Shown here: piece by piece, positions 51,449-59,316 of the stretch
How the letters are laid out: every line of letters starts with the position of its first letter
How positions within the stretch are numbered: position 1 is the stretch's first letter
Assembly: GCA_016716385.1 (NCBI GenBank)
Contig: JADJWL010000011.1
Coordinates: 1-64,000 of the forward strand
Direction: 5' to 3'
Length of the DNA: 64,000 bases
From: Bryobacterales bacterium
GTDB lineage: Bacteria; Acidobacteriota; Terriglobia; Bryobacterales; Bryobacteraceae
Program-made: the position numbers and the translations under genes
The notes under the pieces: generated by a model
Databases searched by the model: none
Seen by the model: only the letters and a program-made list of their open reading frames with translations
Told to the model about the DNA's origin: nothing

Positions 51449-52237
51449 TCAGTGCGTCATGGCATAAATGATGTAGTTGATGGCCACGCGGTAGGCCAAC
51501 GAGGCGTAGGGCTCCGGGTATTGCGGGAGATCGGCCCATTCCCAGGCGTCGCCGAGGTCCATGTTGAAGCAGATCGCCACCACCAGGCGGCCCTTGTCGT
51601 CGTAGATGCCGCGCCAGCGCGCCTCGAAACCGTCCTGCTCAAATGTCCTGCCGCTGCGGATGTACTGAACGCCCGGCACCTGGAACCGTTCGTCAAGATC
51701 GTAGAGGACGTGAAACGCCGGATCGTCGTCTTCGATGTCGACGATCGGCGTGTCCGGGAAGACGTGACTCATCCCGGCGGCAAAGGCCTCCCACTGGTAG
51801 GTGCCGTGAAAGTCGTCGACCATCAGGAAGCCGCCGCGGTCGAGGTACTCGCGGAGCCGCCTGGCCTGGCCCTCGGAAATCTGCCAGCGTCCCACCTCGA
51901 CCGCGTAGAGCCACGGGTAGTCGAAGATTTCATCGGAGTCGATATCGACGACCTGCTCGACCGAGCGGGTGTGGATTCTGGTCAGGCGGCGGAGGCCCTG
52001 GAGGAACTGGCGGTCAGCCTTCGGGTAGTCGGTCGCCCAACTGCCGCCGCCCCACCGTCTCCCGCGGTAGGAGTCATAGCGCAAGCGGCCAAACAAGTAC
52101 TCCGTCTTCTCGTCAGCGTCGGGTGGAGTCGGGGCGGGGTTGTCTTCCCAGATGTCCGCGCGGAACCCGCGCTGTGCGTAGAGCAAACCGGCTAGCAGCA
52201 CAGCGCACCAAACCGCGGTCTGGCGCGGCGACAACAC
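51449..52237 (-). CDS. Exported DUF4159 protein
   Basis: A 262-residue protein with an N-terminal signal (WCAVLLAGLLYAQRG) and the DUF4159 pattern: YLFGRLRYDSYRGRRWGGGSWATDYPKADRQFLQGLRRLTRI, FDYPWLYAVEVGRWQISEGQARRLREYLDRGGFLMVDDFHGTYQWEAF, and AICFNMDLGDAWEW. The fold is glutamine-amidotransferase-like (ThuA/trehalose-utilisation relatives), without known activity. The GTG start at 52237 lies 30 bases after the isomerase gene, so the two probably form an operon. Confidence 0.9.
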   Translation of the reverse strand: MLSPRQTAVWCAVLLAGLLYAQRGFRADIWEDNPAPTPPDADEKTEYLFGRLRYDSYRGRRWGGGSWATDYPKADRQFLQGLRRLTRIHTRSVEQVVDIDSDEIFDYPWLYAVEVGRWQISEGQARRLREYLDRGGFLMVDDFHGTYQWEAFAAGMSHVFPDTPIVDIEDDDPAFHVLYDLDERFQVPGVQYIRSGRTFEQDGFEARWRGIYDDKGRLVVAICFNMDLGDAWEWADLPQYPEPYASLAYRVAINYIIYAMTH

Positions 52238-52267
52238 GCCCCCACTATATAACAGGCAGCCGCCGGA

Positions 52268-53227
52268 TTACACCCACCACGGGGCGGCGGGCGGCTCTTC
52301 GATCATGATGGTGCGGAGCAGGCGTACCGCCTTGGTCAATCCCTCGTTCGGCGACAGGATGGAGTCTTCGTGCTCGATCGAGAGCACGTAGTCGTAGCCG
52401 AACATGCGCAGCGTGGAAATGAACTCGCTCCACCATTCCGCGCCGTGGCCGTAGCCCACCGTGCGGAAGATCCAGGCGCGGTTGCGCTCGTCGGTGTACC
52501 GCTTCGTATCGAGCACGCCGGTTTTCGGAAGATTCGGACCGTAGATCTGCGTGTCTTTGGCATGGACGTGGAAGATCGAGTCGCCCAGAACACGGATCGC
52601 CGCGATCGGATCGATGGCCTGCCAGAACATGTGGCTGGGATCGTAATTGCAGCCGATCGCCGGCCCGGCGATGTCGCGCAGTTTCAGAAGCGTCTCGGGG
52701 CTGTAGCAGACGAAGCCCGGGTGCATCTCAATCGCGATCTTCACGCCGTGGTCGGCGGCGAACTTCGCGCGCTTGGTCCAGAAGGGTGCGACCTTCTTCT
52801 CCCACTGCCAGTCGAGTACGTCGAGATACTCGGGCGGCCAGGGACAGGTGACCCAGTTCGGATACTTGGCGCCGTCACGGTCGCCCGGGCATCCCGAGAA
52901 GTCGATCACAACCGGCACTTCCAGCTTCTCGGCCAGCAGGATCGTCTTGCGGCTCACTTCCGCGTCGTGTTTGGCCCGCGCGGCGTCCGGGTGCAGCGGA
53001 TTCCCGTGACTGCTGAGCGCGCTGATCGAGATGCCGTTGTCGGCAAGCTTCTGCTTAAATTCCTTCAGTTCCGACTTCTTGTCGAGCATCGACAGTTTGC
53101 AGTGCGGATCGCCGGGATAGTTCCCGGTTCCCAACTCGACCGTCGAGACTCCCAGGCTCTGGAGTTTCTTGATGACGTCGTCCAGAGACATCTGCGCGAG
53201 TAGCGCCGTAAACACTCCAACTCTCAC
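52268..53227 (-). CDS. Sugar phosphate isomerase/epimerase family protein
   Basis: A 319-residue TIM-barrel (AP endonuclease 2-like) protein: SLGVSTVELGTGNYPGDPH, ISALSSHGNPLHPD, VVIDFSGCPGD, VKIAIEMHPGFVCYSPETLL, IGCNYDPSHMFWQ with metal ligands Asp and His, FHVHAKDTQIYG and YVLSIEHEDSILSPNEGL. Such enzymes isomerise or epimerise keto-sugars or cyclitols with a divalent metal. GTG at 53227 is chosen because GAGGAGG lies six bases upstream and the upstream extension is not family-like. It is divergent from the enolase-superfamily gene and may share its substrate. Confidence 0.92.
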   Translation of the reverse strand: MRVGVFTALLAQMSLDDVIKKLQSLGVSTVELGTGNYPGDPHCKLSMLDKKSELKEFKQKLADNGISISALSSHGNPLHPDAARAKHDAEVSRKTILLAEKLEVPVVIDFSGCPGDRDGAKYPNWVTCPWPPEYLDVLDWQWEKKVAPFWTKRAKFAADHGVKIAIEMHPGFVCYSPETLLKLRDIAGPAIGCNYDPSHMFWQAIDPIAAIRVLGDSIFHVHAKDTQIYGPNLPKTGVLDTKRYTDERNRAWIFRTVGYGHGAEWWSEFISTLRMFGYDYVLSIEHEDSILSPNEGLTKAVRLLRTIMIEEPPAAPWWV

Positions 53228-53280
53228 CGAAATCCTCCTCGTGTACCGCCCGATATCGTCCACTTCGGGTGCGGCACCAG

Positions 53281-53286
53281 TATAAT
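53281..53286 (+). promoter_or_regulatory. Candidate -10 element for the enolase-superfamily gene
   Basis: A perfect TATAAT lies 25 bases before the ATG at 53312, followed by a ribosome site AGCAGGAG. No good -35 element is seen, so an activator may be needed. Confidence 0.45.
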
Positions 53287-53311
53287 GGTCGTTCTAGCAG
53301 GAGTCCAAGCC

Positions 53312-54685
53312 ATGACGAAAACAGCAACGCGTTCACTTGCGGGACGTCGTTCGTTCCTGCGCTCCACAGCCGGCGCGTTCGCCGCCGGCCTCACTTCCTC
53401 GTTCTGGTCAGACGACACGTTGGATGCCGCCGTTCAGAACGTCAACCGCAACTCCAGCCCGTCACAACTCAAGATCACCGACATGCGGATCGCGGTGGTC
53501 GCGGGTGCGCCAATGACATGCCCGATCATCCGCATCGACACCAATCAGGGTATCTCAGGCTACGGCGAGGTGCGCGACGGCGGCAACAAGATCTACGCCC
53601 TGATGCTCAAGAGCCGCATTCTGGGCGAGAATCCCTGCAACATCGACAAGATTTTCCGGAAGATCAAGCAGTTCGGCTTTCACGCGCGGCAGGCGGGCGG
53701 CGTCTGCGGCATCGAGATGGCGCTGTGGGACCTGGCCGGCAAGGCCTACGGCGTGCCGGTCTACCAGATGCTCGGCGGCAAGTTCCGCGACAGTATCCGC
53801 TGCTATTCCGACACGACGCAGTCGAAGGATCCGAAAGAGTTTGCGCAGCGGCTGAAGAAGAGGCGGGACCAGGGGTTCACCTACCTCAAGATGGACCTCG
53901 GCTACCACCTGATTTCCGACACTCCGGGCACGGTGACGCAGCCGCTAGGCATCACGCCGCAGGATGTCCGGATGACACAGCACATGTTCACCGGCATCGA
54001 ACTCACCGACAAGGGCGTGGCGATGATGGCGGACTACGTGGCGCAGGTGCGCGAAGTCGTCGGGATGGATATTCCGCTGGCCGCCGATCACTTCGGCCAT
54101 ATCGGCGTCAACTCCTGCATCAAGCTGGGCAGAGCGCTGACGCCGTACAACATGGCGTGGCTCGAAGACATGATCCCGTGGCAGCACGGCGAACTCTGGA
54201 AGCAGATCACGCTTGCCATCGACGTGCCGACGCTGACGGGCGAAGACATCTACCTCAAGGAAGACTTCGTCAAGCTGGCGCAGATGCGTGCTGTCGACAT
54301 GCTGCAGCCGGACCTGGCCTCTTCAGGCGGGATTCTGGAGACGAAGAAGATCGGCGACCTCATCCAGGACTACGGCGTCCCGATGGCGATGCACTTCGCC
54401 GGAACGCCCGTGTCGGCGATGGCCAACGTCCATTGCGCGGCGGCGACGGAGAACTTCCTGTGCCTGGAGATGCACTCAGTCGACGTGCCGTGGTGGGATG
54501 ACCTGGTCACCGGGGTCGGCAAGCCGATTGTCCAGAAGGGCTTCGTGCCCGTACCGGACAAGCCCGGACTCGGGGTCGAACTGAACGAGGAAGTTGTCAA
54601 GCAGCACCTGCTGCCGGGAGAAGGGTACTTCCTCCCCACCGAGGAATGGAACCAGTTCCGGTCGAATGACCGGCTGTGGAGTTGA
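53312..54685 (+). CDS. Tat-exported mandelate racemase/muconate lactonizing enzyme family protein
   Basis: A 457-residue protein with a twin-arginine signal (GRRSFLRSTAGAFAAGL), the enolase-superfamily capping domain (IRIDTNQGISGYGEVRDGG, CGIEMALWDLAGKAYGVPVYQMLGG) and barrel: YLKMDLGYH at the position of the KxK base, metal ligands Asp in LAADHFGH, Glu in WLEDMIPW and Glu in TGEDIYL, and a late MAMHFAGTP. The C-terminal EMHSVDVPWW is like glucarate/mannonate-type dehydratases. It probably dehydrates a sugar acid. Export is unusual for the family. The ATG 53312 is chosen because it places the signal at the N-terminus. Confidence 0.9.
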   Translation: MTKTATRSLAGRRSFLRSTAGAFAAGLTSSFWSDDTLDAAVQNVNRNSSPSQLKITDMRIAVVAGAPMTCPIIRIDTNQGISGYGEVRDGGNKIYALMLKSRILGENPCNIDKIFRKIKQFGFHARQAGGVCGIEMALWDLAGKAYGVPVYQMLGGKFRDSIRCYSDTTQSKDPKEFAQRLKKRRDQGFTYLKMDLGYHLISDTPGTVTQPLGITPQDVRMTQHMFTGIELTDKGVAMMADYVAQVREVVGMDIPLAADHFGHIGVNSCIKLGRALTPYNMAWLEDMIPWQHGELWKQITLAIDVPTLTGEDIYLKEDFVKLAQMRAVDMLQPDLASSGGILETKKIGDLIQDYGVPMAMHFAGTPVSAMANVHCAAATENFLCLEMHSVDVPWWDDLVTGVGKPIVQKGFVPVPDKPGLGVELNEEVVKQHLLPGEGYFLPTEEWNQFRSNDRLWS

Positions 54686-54709
54686 CCGGAGCCTGTCAAC
54701 ATGTAGACT
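54682..54709 (+). promoter_or_regulatory. Promoter candidate for the GT87 gene
   Basis: TTGACC (54682-54687) and TAGACT (54704-54709) are 16 bases apart, just at the stop of the enolase-superfamily gene and about 90 bases before the next start. Each has one or two mismatches to consensus. Confidence 0.4.
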
Positions 54710-54797
54710 GAGCAGTTGCCCCCACGCTGCATCCGCGCGGCTGGGCGGCGGCGATCATGGAAGCGATTGACAGAAGTCGGAGAATCTCCCGGGCTTG

Positions 54798-55961
54798 ATG
54801 CGGCGAACGTGGACCGTAACCCGGTTTCTCCTGCCCGTCGTCCTTGCCGCGGCGGCCGCTCAACTGGTCACATTTTCGGCGCAGGACCTTCGCATCTACC
54901 GGCAGGCGGGCGCCGCCCTCTGGCAGGGCGGCAATCCATATGACCTGCCTCAATTCTTCGCGTACGCTCAGCAGGGCTTTGGACGGGTGGACGACAGAAC
55001 TCTACAGATCTGGACCCCTCCGCCTTCCCTCTTTGTGCCCCTGCTGCTCGGTACTTTGGGCCGGAACGCAGCGGTGGTCGTATGGCTCAGCGCGCTGGGG
55101 CTCAGCGTGGCGCTGGGGATTGGCTGCGGCAGACGGCAGCGGCCGGGAGTTGGAATCGCCGCCGCCGTTTCCGCGGCCGCGTTGCTGTCGCCGCTCCTCG
55201 CGCATGGCATCGCCTGGGGTTCCATCGCTTCCTTCGAGGCGCTGCCGTTCTTCGGTCTCGTGCTGGTGCTGTCCAGGGCCGGATCCCGTCCTGCCGGACT
55301 GGGCGCCCTGCTCTTTCTGGCGTCCTTCAAGCCGCAACTGATCGCCGCCCCATTGGTCAGATATGCGATCGGCGTCTTTCAACGCCGGGACCTGCTCGGT
55401 TCCGTCCCCGTAGCCGCGACTCTCTCGGCGATTGTCGTGGGCGGTGCGGTGCTGTTGCGGCCCGCGCTCTTTGACGACTACCTGACCATGGATAGGACCG
55501 TGTTCTTTGCTCACGCCGCAAGCACGGTGTGCCTCCCGCGGGTCCTCAATGCGCAGCCGTGGGTCGATCTGTGGAGATATTCGCTGGTGGTGGCCCTGTT
55601 CCTGGCTATCGCGACAGCGTTCTGGAAGGCCACGGCACACCTCTCTCCCGGGCGCCAACTCGTCGAGTTCTCGCCGCTGACTTTCCTGGTTGTGCCGTAC
55701 TGCTGGGCACACGACTATCTCGTTCTTCTTCCCTGGCTGATGCTGCTGCTGCACGACTCATTTCAGGACCGGCACGCTGCGCGGCGGGGCCTGTTCTGGC
55801 TGGGCCTTGGGCTCTGGCTCGCCGCGGACGTTATTCTCGCCCGAGACCTCGATCTGGGGCATCACGTGGCGCGGTACCCGCTCGTTGGCGCTCTCTGCGT
55901 CTGGATCGCTGTCCGGTTGCTGCAGCTTCGCGCGGAGCGCGAAAACTCGTATGGAAGATAA
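54798..55961 (+). CDS. GT87-family (DUF2029) membrane glycosyltransferase
   Basis: A 387-residue protein with about ten hydrophobic segments and the GT87/DUF2029 pattern: DLRIYRQAGAALWQGGNPYDLPQF with the catalytic-type Asp after segment 1, TPPPSLFVPLLLGTLGR, FLASFKPQLIAAPLV and the late YCWAHDYLVLLPWLMLLLHD. Such enzymes use polyprenyl-phosphate mannose as donor. The following gene, encoding a polyprenyl-P-mannose-synthase-like GT2, overlaps by 11 bases, which fits donor synthesis and transfer in one operon. Confidence 0.88.
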   Translation: MRRTWTVTRFLLPVVLAAAAAQLVTFSAQDLRIYRQAGAALWQGGNPYDLPQFFAYAQQGFGRVDDRTLQIWTPPPSLFVPLLLGTLGRNAAVVVWLSALGLSVALGIGCGRRQRPGVGIAAAVSAAALLSPLLAHGIAWGSIASFEALPFFGLVLVLSRAGSRPAGLGALLFLASFKPQLIAAPLVRYAIGVFQRRDLLGSVPVAATLSAIVVGGAVLLRPALFDDYLTMDRTVFFAHAASTVCLPRVLNAQPWVDLWRYSLVVALFLAIATAFWKATAHLSPGRQLVEFSPLTFLVVPYCWAHDYLVLLPWLMLLLHDSFQDRHAARRGLFWLGLGLWLAADVILARDLDLGHHVARYPLVGALCVWIAVRLLQLRAERENSYGR

Positions 55962-57225
55962 CGCCATCGATCTCTCCATCGTGATCCCGGTCTTGAACGA
56001 AGAGCGCAACATCGGGCCTCTCATCGAGGCACTGTGGGAGGTTGTGAGAGGACTGGAGATTCCGGCCGAAATCGTCGTGGTGGATGGCGGCTCCAAAGAC
56101 CGGACATGGGCGGCGGCCGAACGCGCCGGCGCCCGTTGTCTCCTCCAGCAACGCGCCGGATACGCAGGCGCTTTGCAGGACGGACTCAACGCGGCGCGGG
56201 GCCGGTACGTTGCCACTCTCGACGGCGACCTGTCGCATCCGGCGGCGCTGCTGGCAGAGATGTGGAAGTTGCGGCACCGGGCCGATATCGTCGTTGCTTC
56301 GCGCTTTGTCGCCGGAGGAAGTTCCAGGGCGCCGGTCACCCGTCACGTTCTGTCCCGCGTGCTGAATGGAGTCTTCTCCTGGACCTTGTCTCTACCGGTT
56401 CGCGACTTGTCGAGCGGCTACCGCTTGTACAGGCGGTGCGTCCTGGCTCGCGATGCGTACCGCTCCTGGAATTTCAGCATTCTTCAGGAGATCCTCGTGG
56501 TGGCCTACTGCGATGGATACAGCATCCACGAAGTTCCTCTCGAATACAGAGAGAGAGCTTCCGGAACTTCCCACGTGTCTGTCGTCAGATTTGCGGCGTC
56601 CTACCTTCCCACGTTGTACCGCTTGTGGAAGCTGAGAAACCTGACCCGCACCGCGGACTGCGAGTACCGCGCCTATTCCAGCAGACACCTGCTGCAACGG
56701 TATTGGATCCGAAAGCGCCTCTCGCTCATCGCCCGCTTCGTGGACGGCGGCCAGTCGGTTCTCGACGTGGGGTCGGGGAGCAACTACCTCGCCGCGACCC
56801 GCCGTGAGTTTGTTTCCGTCGAACCTGAGCCCGCCAAAGTCCGATTCCTTTCCAGGCGCGGAGCGAAGGTGGTCGAAGGTTCGGCCGAGGCGCTCCCATT
56901 TCCGGACGGCAGCTTCGACCGGGTGATCCTTTCCCATGTCTTGCCTTGCGTGGAGCATCCGACGGGCATCCTCCAGGAAGTACATCGCATCCTGGAGAAT
57001 GGAGGTCGCGCGGTGGTCTGCGTTCCCGATGCGAACCGGTTCGCGTGGCGCATGGTCCGGGTGTTCTACGATCGTCTGCCCAACGTGCGGGCGTCCGGCG
57101 TACGGCCCCACCGCCGGTTCTCTCGGGCCGAGGTGGTTGACCTTCTGGAGAGCCACGGATTCCGGGAACGCGAGTGCCGCTATGTCTGCGGCGCCGAGGC
57201 GGTCGTCTTACTCGAGAAGACGTGA
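55951..57225 (+). CDS. GT2 glycosyltransferase fused to a class I methyltransferase
   Basis: A 424-residue fusion. Residues 1-235 are a polyprenyl-phosphate-mannose-synthase-like GT2 (LSIVIPVLNEERNIGPLI, EIVVVDGGSKDRTW, YVATLDGDLSHPAALL as the DxD region, VRDLSSGYRLYRR). Residues about 240-424 are a SAM methyltransferase (SVLDVGSGSNYLAAT, VEGSAEALPFPDGSFDRVILSHVLPCVEHPTGILQEVHRILENGG). Adjacent domains share one frame without a stop. The ATG 55951 lies 11 bases inside the upstream gene. The fusion suggests sugar transfer and methylation of the same lipid-linked glycan. Confidence 0.9.
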   Translation: MEDNAIDLSIVIPVLNEERNIGPLIEALWEVVRGLEIPAEIVVVDGGSKDRTWAAAERAGARCLLQQRAGYAGALQDGLNAARGRYVATLDGDLSHPAALLAEMWKLRHRADIVVASRFVAGGSSRAPVTRHVLSRVLNGVFSWTLSLPVRDLSSGYRLYRRCVLARDAYRSWNFSILQEILVVAYCDGYSIHEVPLEYRERASGTSHVSVVRFAASYLPTLYRLWKLRNLTRTADCEYRAYSSRHLLQRYWIRKRLSLIARFVDGGQSVLDVGSGSNYLAATRREFVSVEPEPAKVRFLSRRGAKVVEGSAEALPFPDGSFDRVILSHVLPCVEHPTGILQEVHRILENGGRAVVCVPDANRFAWRMVRVFYDRLPNVRASGVRPHRRFSRAEVVDLLESHGFRERECRYVCGAEAVVLLEKT

Positions 57226-57247
57226 CCGCGCCGGTGAAGCCGGGCCA

Positions 57248-57715
57248 TCAGTTGCGAAAGAACCGCGCGTCGCAAGCAAATACTTCCAAGGGACGAAGCC
57301 GGATCTGCGGGAACTCCCGATGCGTGGGATTGATCAACCAGTTTGATTCCGATGGAGCAAGGGCGGAGGGAACGATGAGGACTGCTGCCCTGTGTTCGCG
57401 GACGAACCGATCCCCAATGAGCGCCTGTTCAGGTGGAGCGGGAGTCTGGCGCCAGTTCCCTGGCAGATCCGCCGGCGATACGGTCTTCCGCGATACGCCC
57501 CGAGGGACTTCGGCCGTCGCGACGACCAGATCATTCGGCGGATCGTTTGGGTCCAGGTGAACGAAGTATTCCACGATGGCGAGCGAAAGGCGTTCCGCGG
57601 TGTAGGCAAGACGCGTGCCAATGCTTGACCAGCGCCCGCCGTAACGTAGCGCTCCTTCACCGTCGAGCGGGTTCTTCGCGTAGGACCTTCGCAGGATGCT
57701 GTAGACAACGGTCAA
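57248..57715 (-). CDS. RES-domain toxin
   Basis: A 155-residue RES-domain protein: VYSILRRSYAKNPLDGEGALRYGGRWSSIGTRLAYTAERLSLAIVEYFVHL with the conserved Arg, Tyr and Glu, and a later LIVPSALAPSESNWLINP with the Ser. RES toxins of the RES-Xre family degrade or modify NAD+. TTG at 57715 overlaps the antitoxin stop as TTGA, so the toxin is made after and coupled to the antitoxin, the normal order in this family. Confidence 0.92.
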   Translation of the reverse strand: MTVVYSILRRSYAKNPLDGEGALRYGGRWSSIGTRLAYTAERLSLAIVEYFVHLDPNDPPNDLVVATAEVPRGVSRKTVSPADLPGNWRQTPAPPEQALIGDRFVREHRAAVLIVPSALAPSESNWLINPTHREFPQIRLRPLEVFACDARFFRN

Positions 57716-58203
57716 CTGACGCCGCCGTAGGCGATTCGCCCCAGCACGTTCTCGACAGATCGCGCACCGGGCTCGGTGTCAATGAGTTGCAAGGGCGTGC
57801 TGCCCCCCAGGGCGCGGTTCGGGGACCGGAGCCAGCGGATTGCTTTGTTGTCGTCGCCGAGACTCCGTTTCGCCAAAGCCACAATCCGCGCGAGCCGATA
57901 GAGGCGATCTGATTCGTGCCGGGCTAGCCGTCCCTGCTGGCGTCTCCTCTGCAGGCTTCGAGGGGAGAGATCCAGGCTGGCCGCCAGTTCCTTCAAGGTC
58001 AAGCCGGTACCCTGCATCAGTTCGTGCACGACTGGCTGCGGAAAACCCTCGCGGATCGCTGCCTGGAGGTCTGATTCCGTCTTGAAGGCACGGCCGAGAA
58101 CCGGTTCGCCGCCCAACTCTCCAATCACAGCTCGAAGGTGGCTGACCATTGTGTCTTTCAATGTACCGACAAATGGCACGCTCCCACGCCGGCCCTCCCT
58201 CAT
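57712..58203 (-). CDS. Xre/MbcA/ParS-type antitoxin
   Basis: A 163-residue antitoxin with an N-terminal helical part, a helix-turn-helix (GLTLKELAASLDLSPRSLQRRRQQGRL) and the C-terminal toxin-binding DUF2384 domain (ESDRLYRLARIVALAKRSLGDDNKAIRWLRSPNRALGGSTPLQLIDTEPGARSVENVLGRI). It neutralises the RES toxin and probably represses its own promoter. AGAAGG lies six bases before the ATG 58203. It is divergent from the UvrC-like gene with only 24 bases between starts. Confidence 0.93.
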   Translation of the reverse strand: MREGRRGSVPFVGTLKDTMVSHLRAVIGELGGEPVLGRAFKTESDLQAAIREGFPQPVVHELMQGTGLTLKELAASLDLSPRSLQRRRQQGRLARHESDRLYRLARIVALAKRSLGDDNKAIRWLRSPNRALGGSTPLQLIDTEPGARSVENVLGRIAYGGVS

Positions 58204-58213
58204 CGGAACCTTC

Positions 58214-58219
58214 TACAAT
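58214..58219 (+). promoter_or_regulatory. Candidate -10 element of the UvrC-like gene
   Basis: TACAAT lies 8 bases before the GTG at 58228, so a transcript from it would begin almost at the start codon (leaderless). It overlaps the ribosome site of the divergent antitoxin gene, linking the two units. Confidence 0.4.
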
Positions 58220-58227
58220 AGCGGGCA

Positions 58228-59316
58228 GTGCTGGAAGCGGGACCGCCAGATTGGGAGTGTGAACCGGAAGGAGATTCCGCTCACCTGGAAGCCGTCCTCG
58301 CGGAACTGCCGAACCGTCCCGCTGTCTACAAAATCTCGCTCCACACGGGCGATCCTTACCTCGGCCGGACGCACGTGCTGCGGCGCCGCCTGCGGCGTCT
58401 GGTCACGCAGCGACTGGCGGCTTCGGCCGCGCGGATCGAAGCGTGGTGGACCGGCTCGCAGTTGGATGCGCTGCTCACCCTCTACGCACTGGCACGCCGT
58501 GCGTTTCCAGCGAGCTACCGGCGCCGCATCCGGCTGCGGATGCCGGCCTACATCAAGCTCATTCTGTCGAATCCGTTCCCGCGCACGGTCGTAACGGCGT
58601 CGCTGGGACGGTCGCCCGCGGTCTACTACGGGCCGTTCCGGTCGCGCGCCGCCGCGGAGCGGATGGAAGGCGAGGCCCTCGGTCTCTTCCAGATCCGTCG
58701 CTGCGCGGATGATCTGGAGCCGCGTCCCGATCACCCTGGCTGCATCTATGGCGAGATGAACCTGTGCCTGCGGCCTTGCCAGCAGGCCGTCTCCATCGAT
58801 GAGTACCGTCACGAGGCGGACCGCGTGGCGGAGTTCTTCCGGAGCGGCGGCCGCAGCGCCTTGGACTCGGCCGTCGACGCACGAGAGCGCTCCAGCGCGG
58901 AGATGCTGTTCGAAGAAGCGGCGCGCGAACACAAGCGGATCGAAAAGATCGAAGGAGTCCTGGGTTTGCGCGATGCCCTCGCCGCCGACATCGGCCGGTT
59001 GCACGGCGTGGCGATCACGCGCGCTCCGGGCGACGGCGCGGCCGACCTCCGCTTCGTGCATGGCGGAACCTGGCAGCCGCCGATCCGCTTCGAAACCGCG
59101 GGCGGAACTGGCGTTTCGATGGACTCACGCCTCCGGGAAGCGGCTGAAGGCCCGTGGACCGAGGCTCACCCGCGCGAGCGCCAGGAGCACCTCGCGCTGC
59201 TCGCACGGTGGTTCTATTCAAGCTGGCGGGACGGCGAGTGGATTCCCTTCGACAGCTTCGATGCCATCCCCTACAGGAAGCTGGTACGCGCCGTGTCGCG
59301 GGTGGTGCGCGGGTGA
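58228..59316 (+). CDS. UvrC N-half/Cho-like protein with degenerate GIY-YIG centre
   Basis: A 362-residue protein matching the N-terminal half of UvrC: GIY-YIG region (PAVYKISLHTGDPYLGRTHVLRRRL), the Cys-rich segment (CIYGEMNLCLRPCQQAVSIDEYRHEADRV) and a UVR-like helix pair (EMLFEEAAREHKRIEKIEGV). The second nuclease and HhH domains of UvrC are absent, as in E. coli Cho. GIY reads AVY, and the stretch normally ending in catalytic Glu (TGSxLEALLLE) reads TGSQLDALLTL, so activity is doubtful. GTG 58228 is the start. Its stop overlaps the peptidase GTG as GTGA. Confidence 0.85.
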   Translation: MLEAGPPDWECEPEGDSAHLEAVLAELPNRPAVYKISLHTGDPYLGRTHVLRRRLRRLVTQRLAASAARIEAWWTGSQLDALLTLYALARRAFPASYRRRIRLRMPAYIKLILSNPFPRTVVTASLGRSPAVYYGPFRSRAAAERMEGEALGLFQIRRCADDLEPRPDHPGCIYGEMNLCLRPCQQAVSIDEYRHEADRVAEFFRSGGRSALDSAVDARERSSAEMLFEEAAREHKRIEKIEGVLGLRDALAADIGRLHGVAITRAPGDGAADLRFVHGGTWQPPIRFETAGGTGVSMDSRLREAAEGPWTEAHPRERQEHLALLARWFYSSWRDGEWIPFDSFDAIPYRKLVRAVSRVVRG

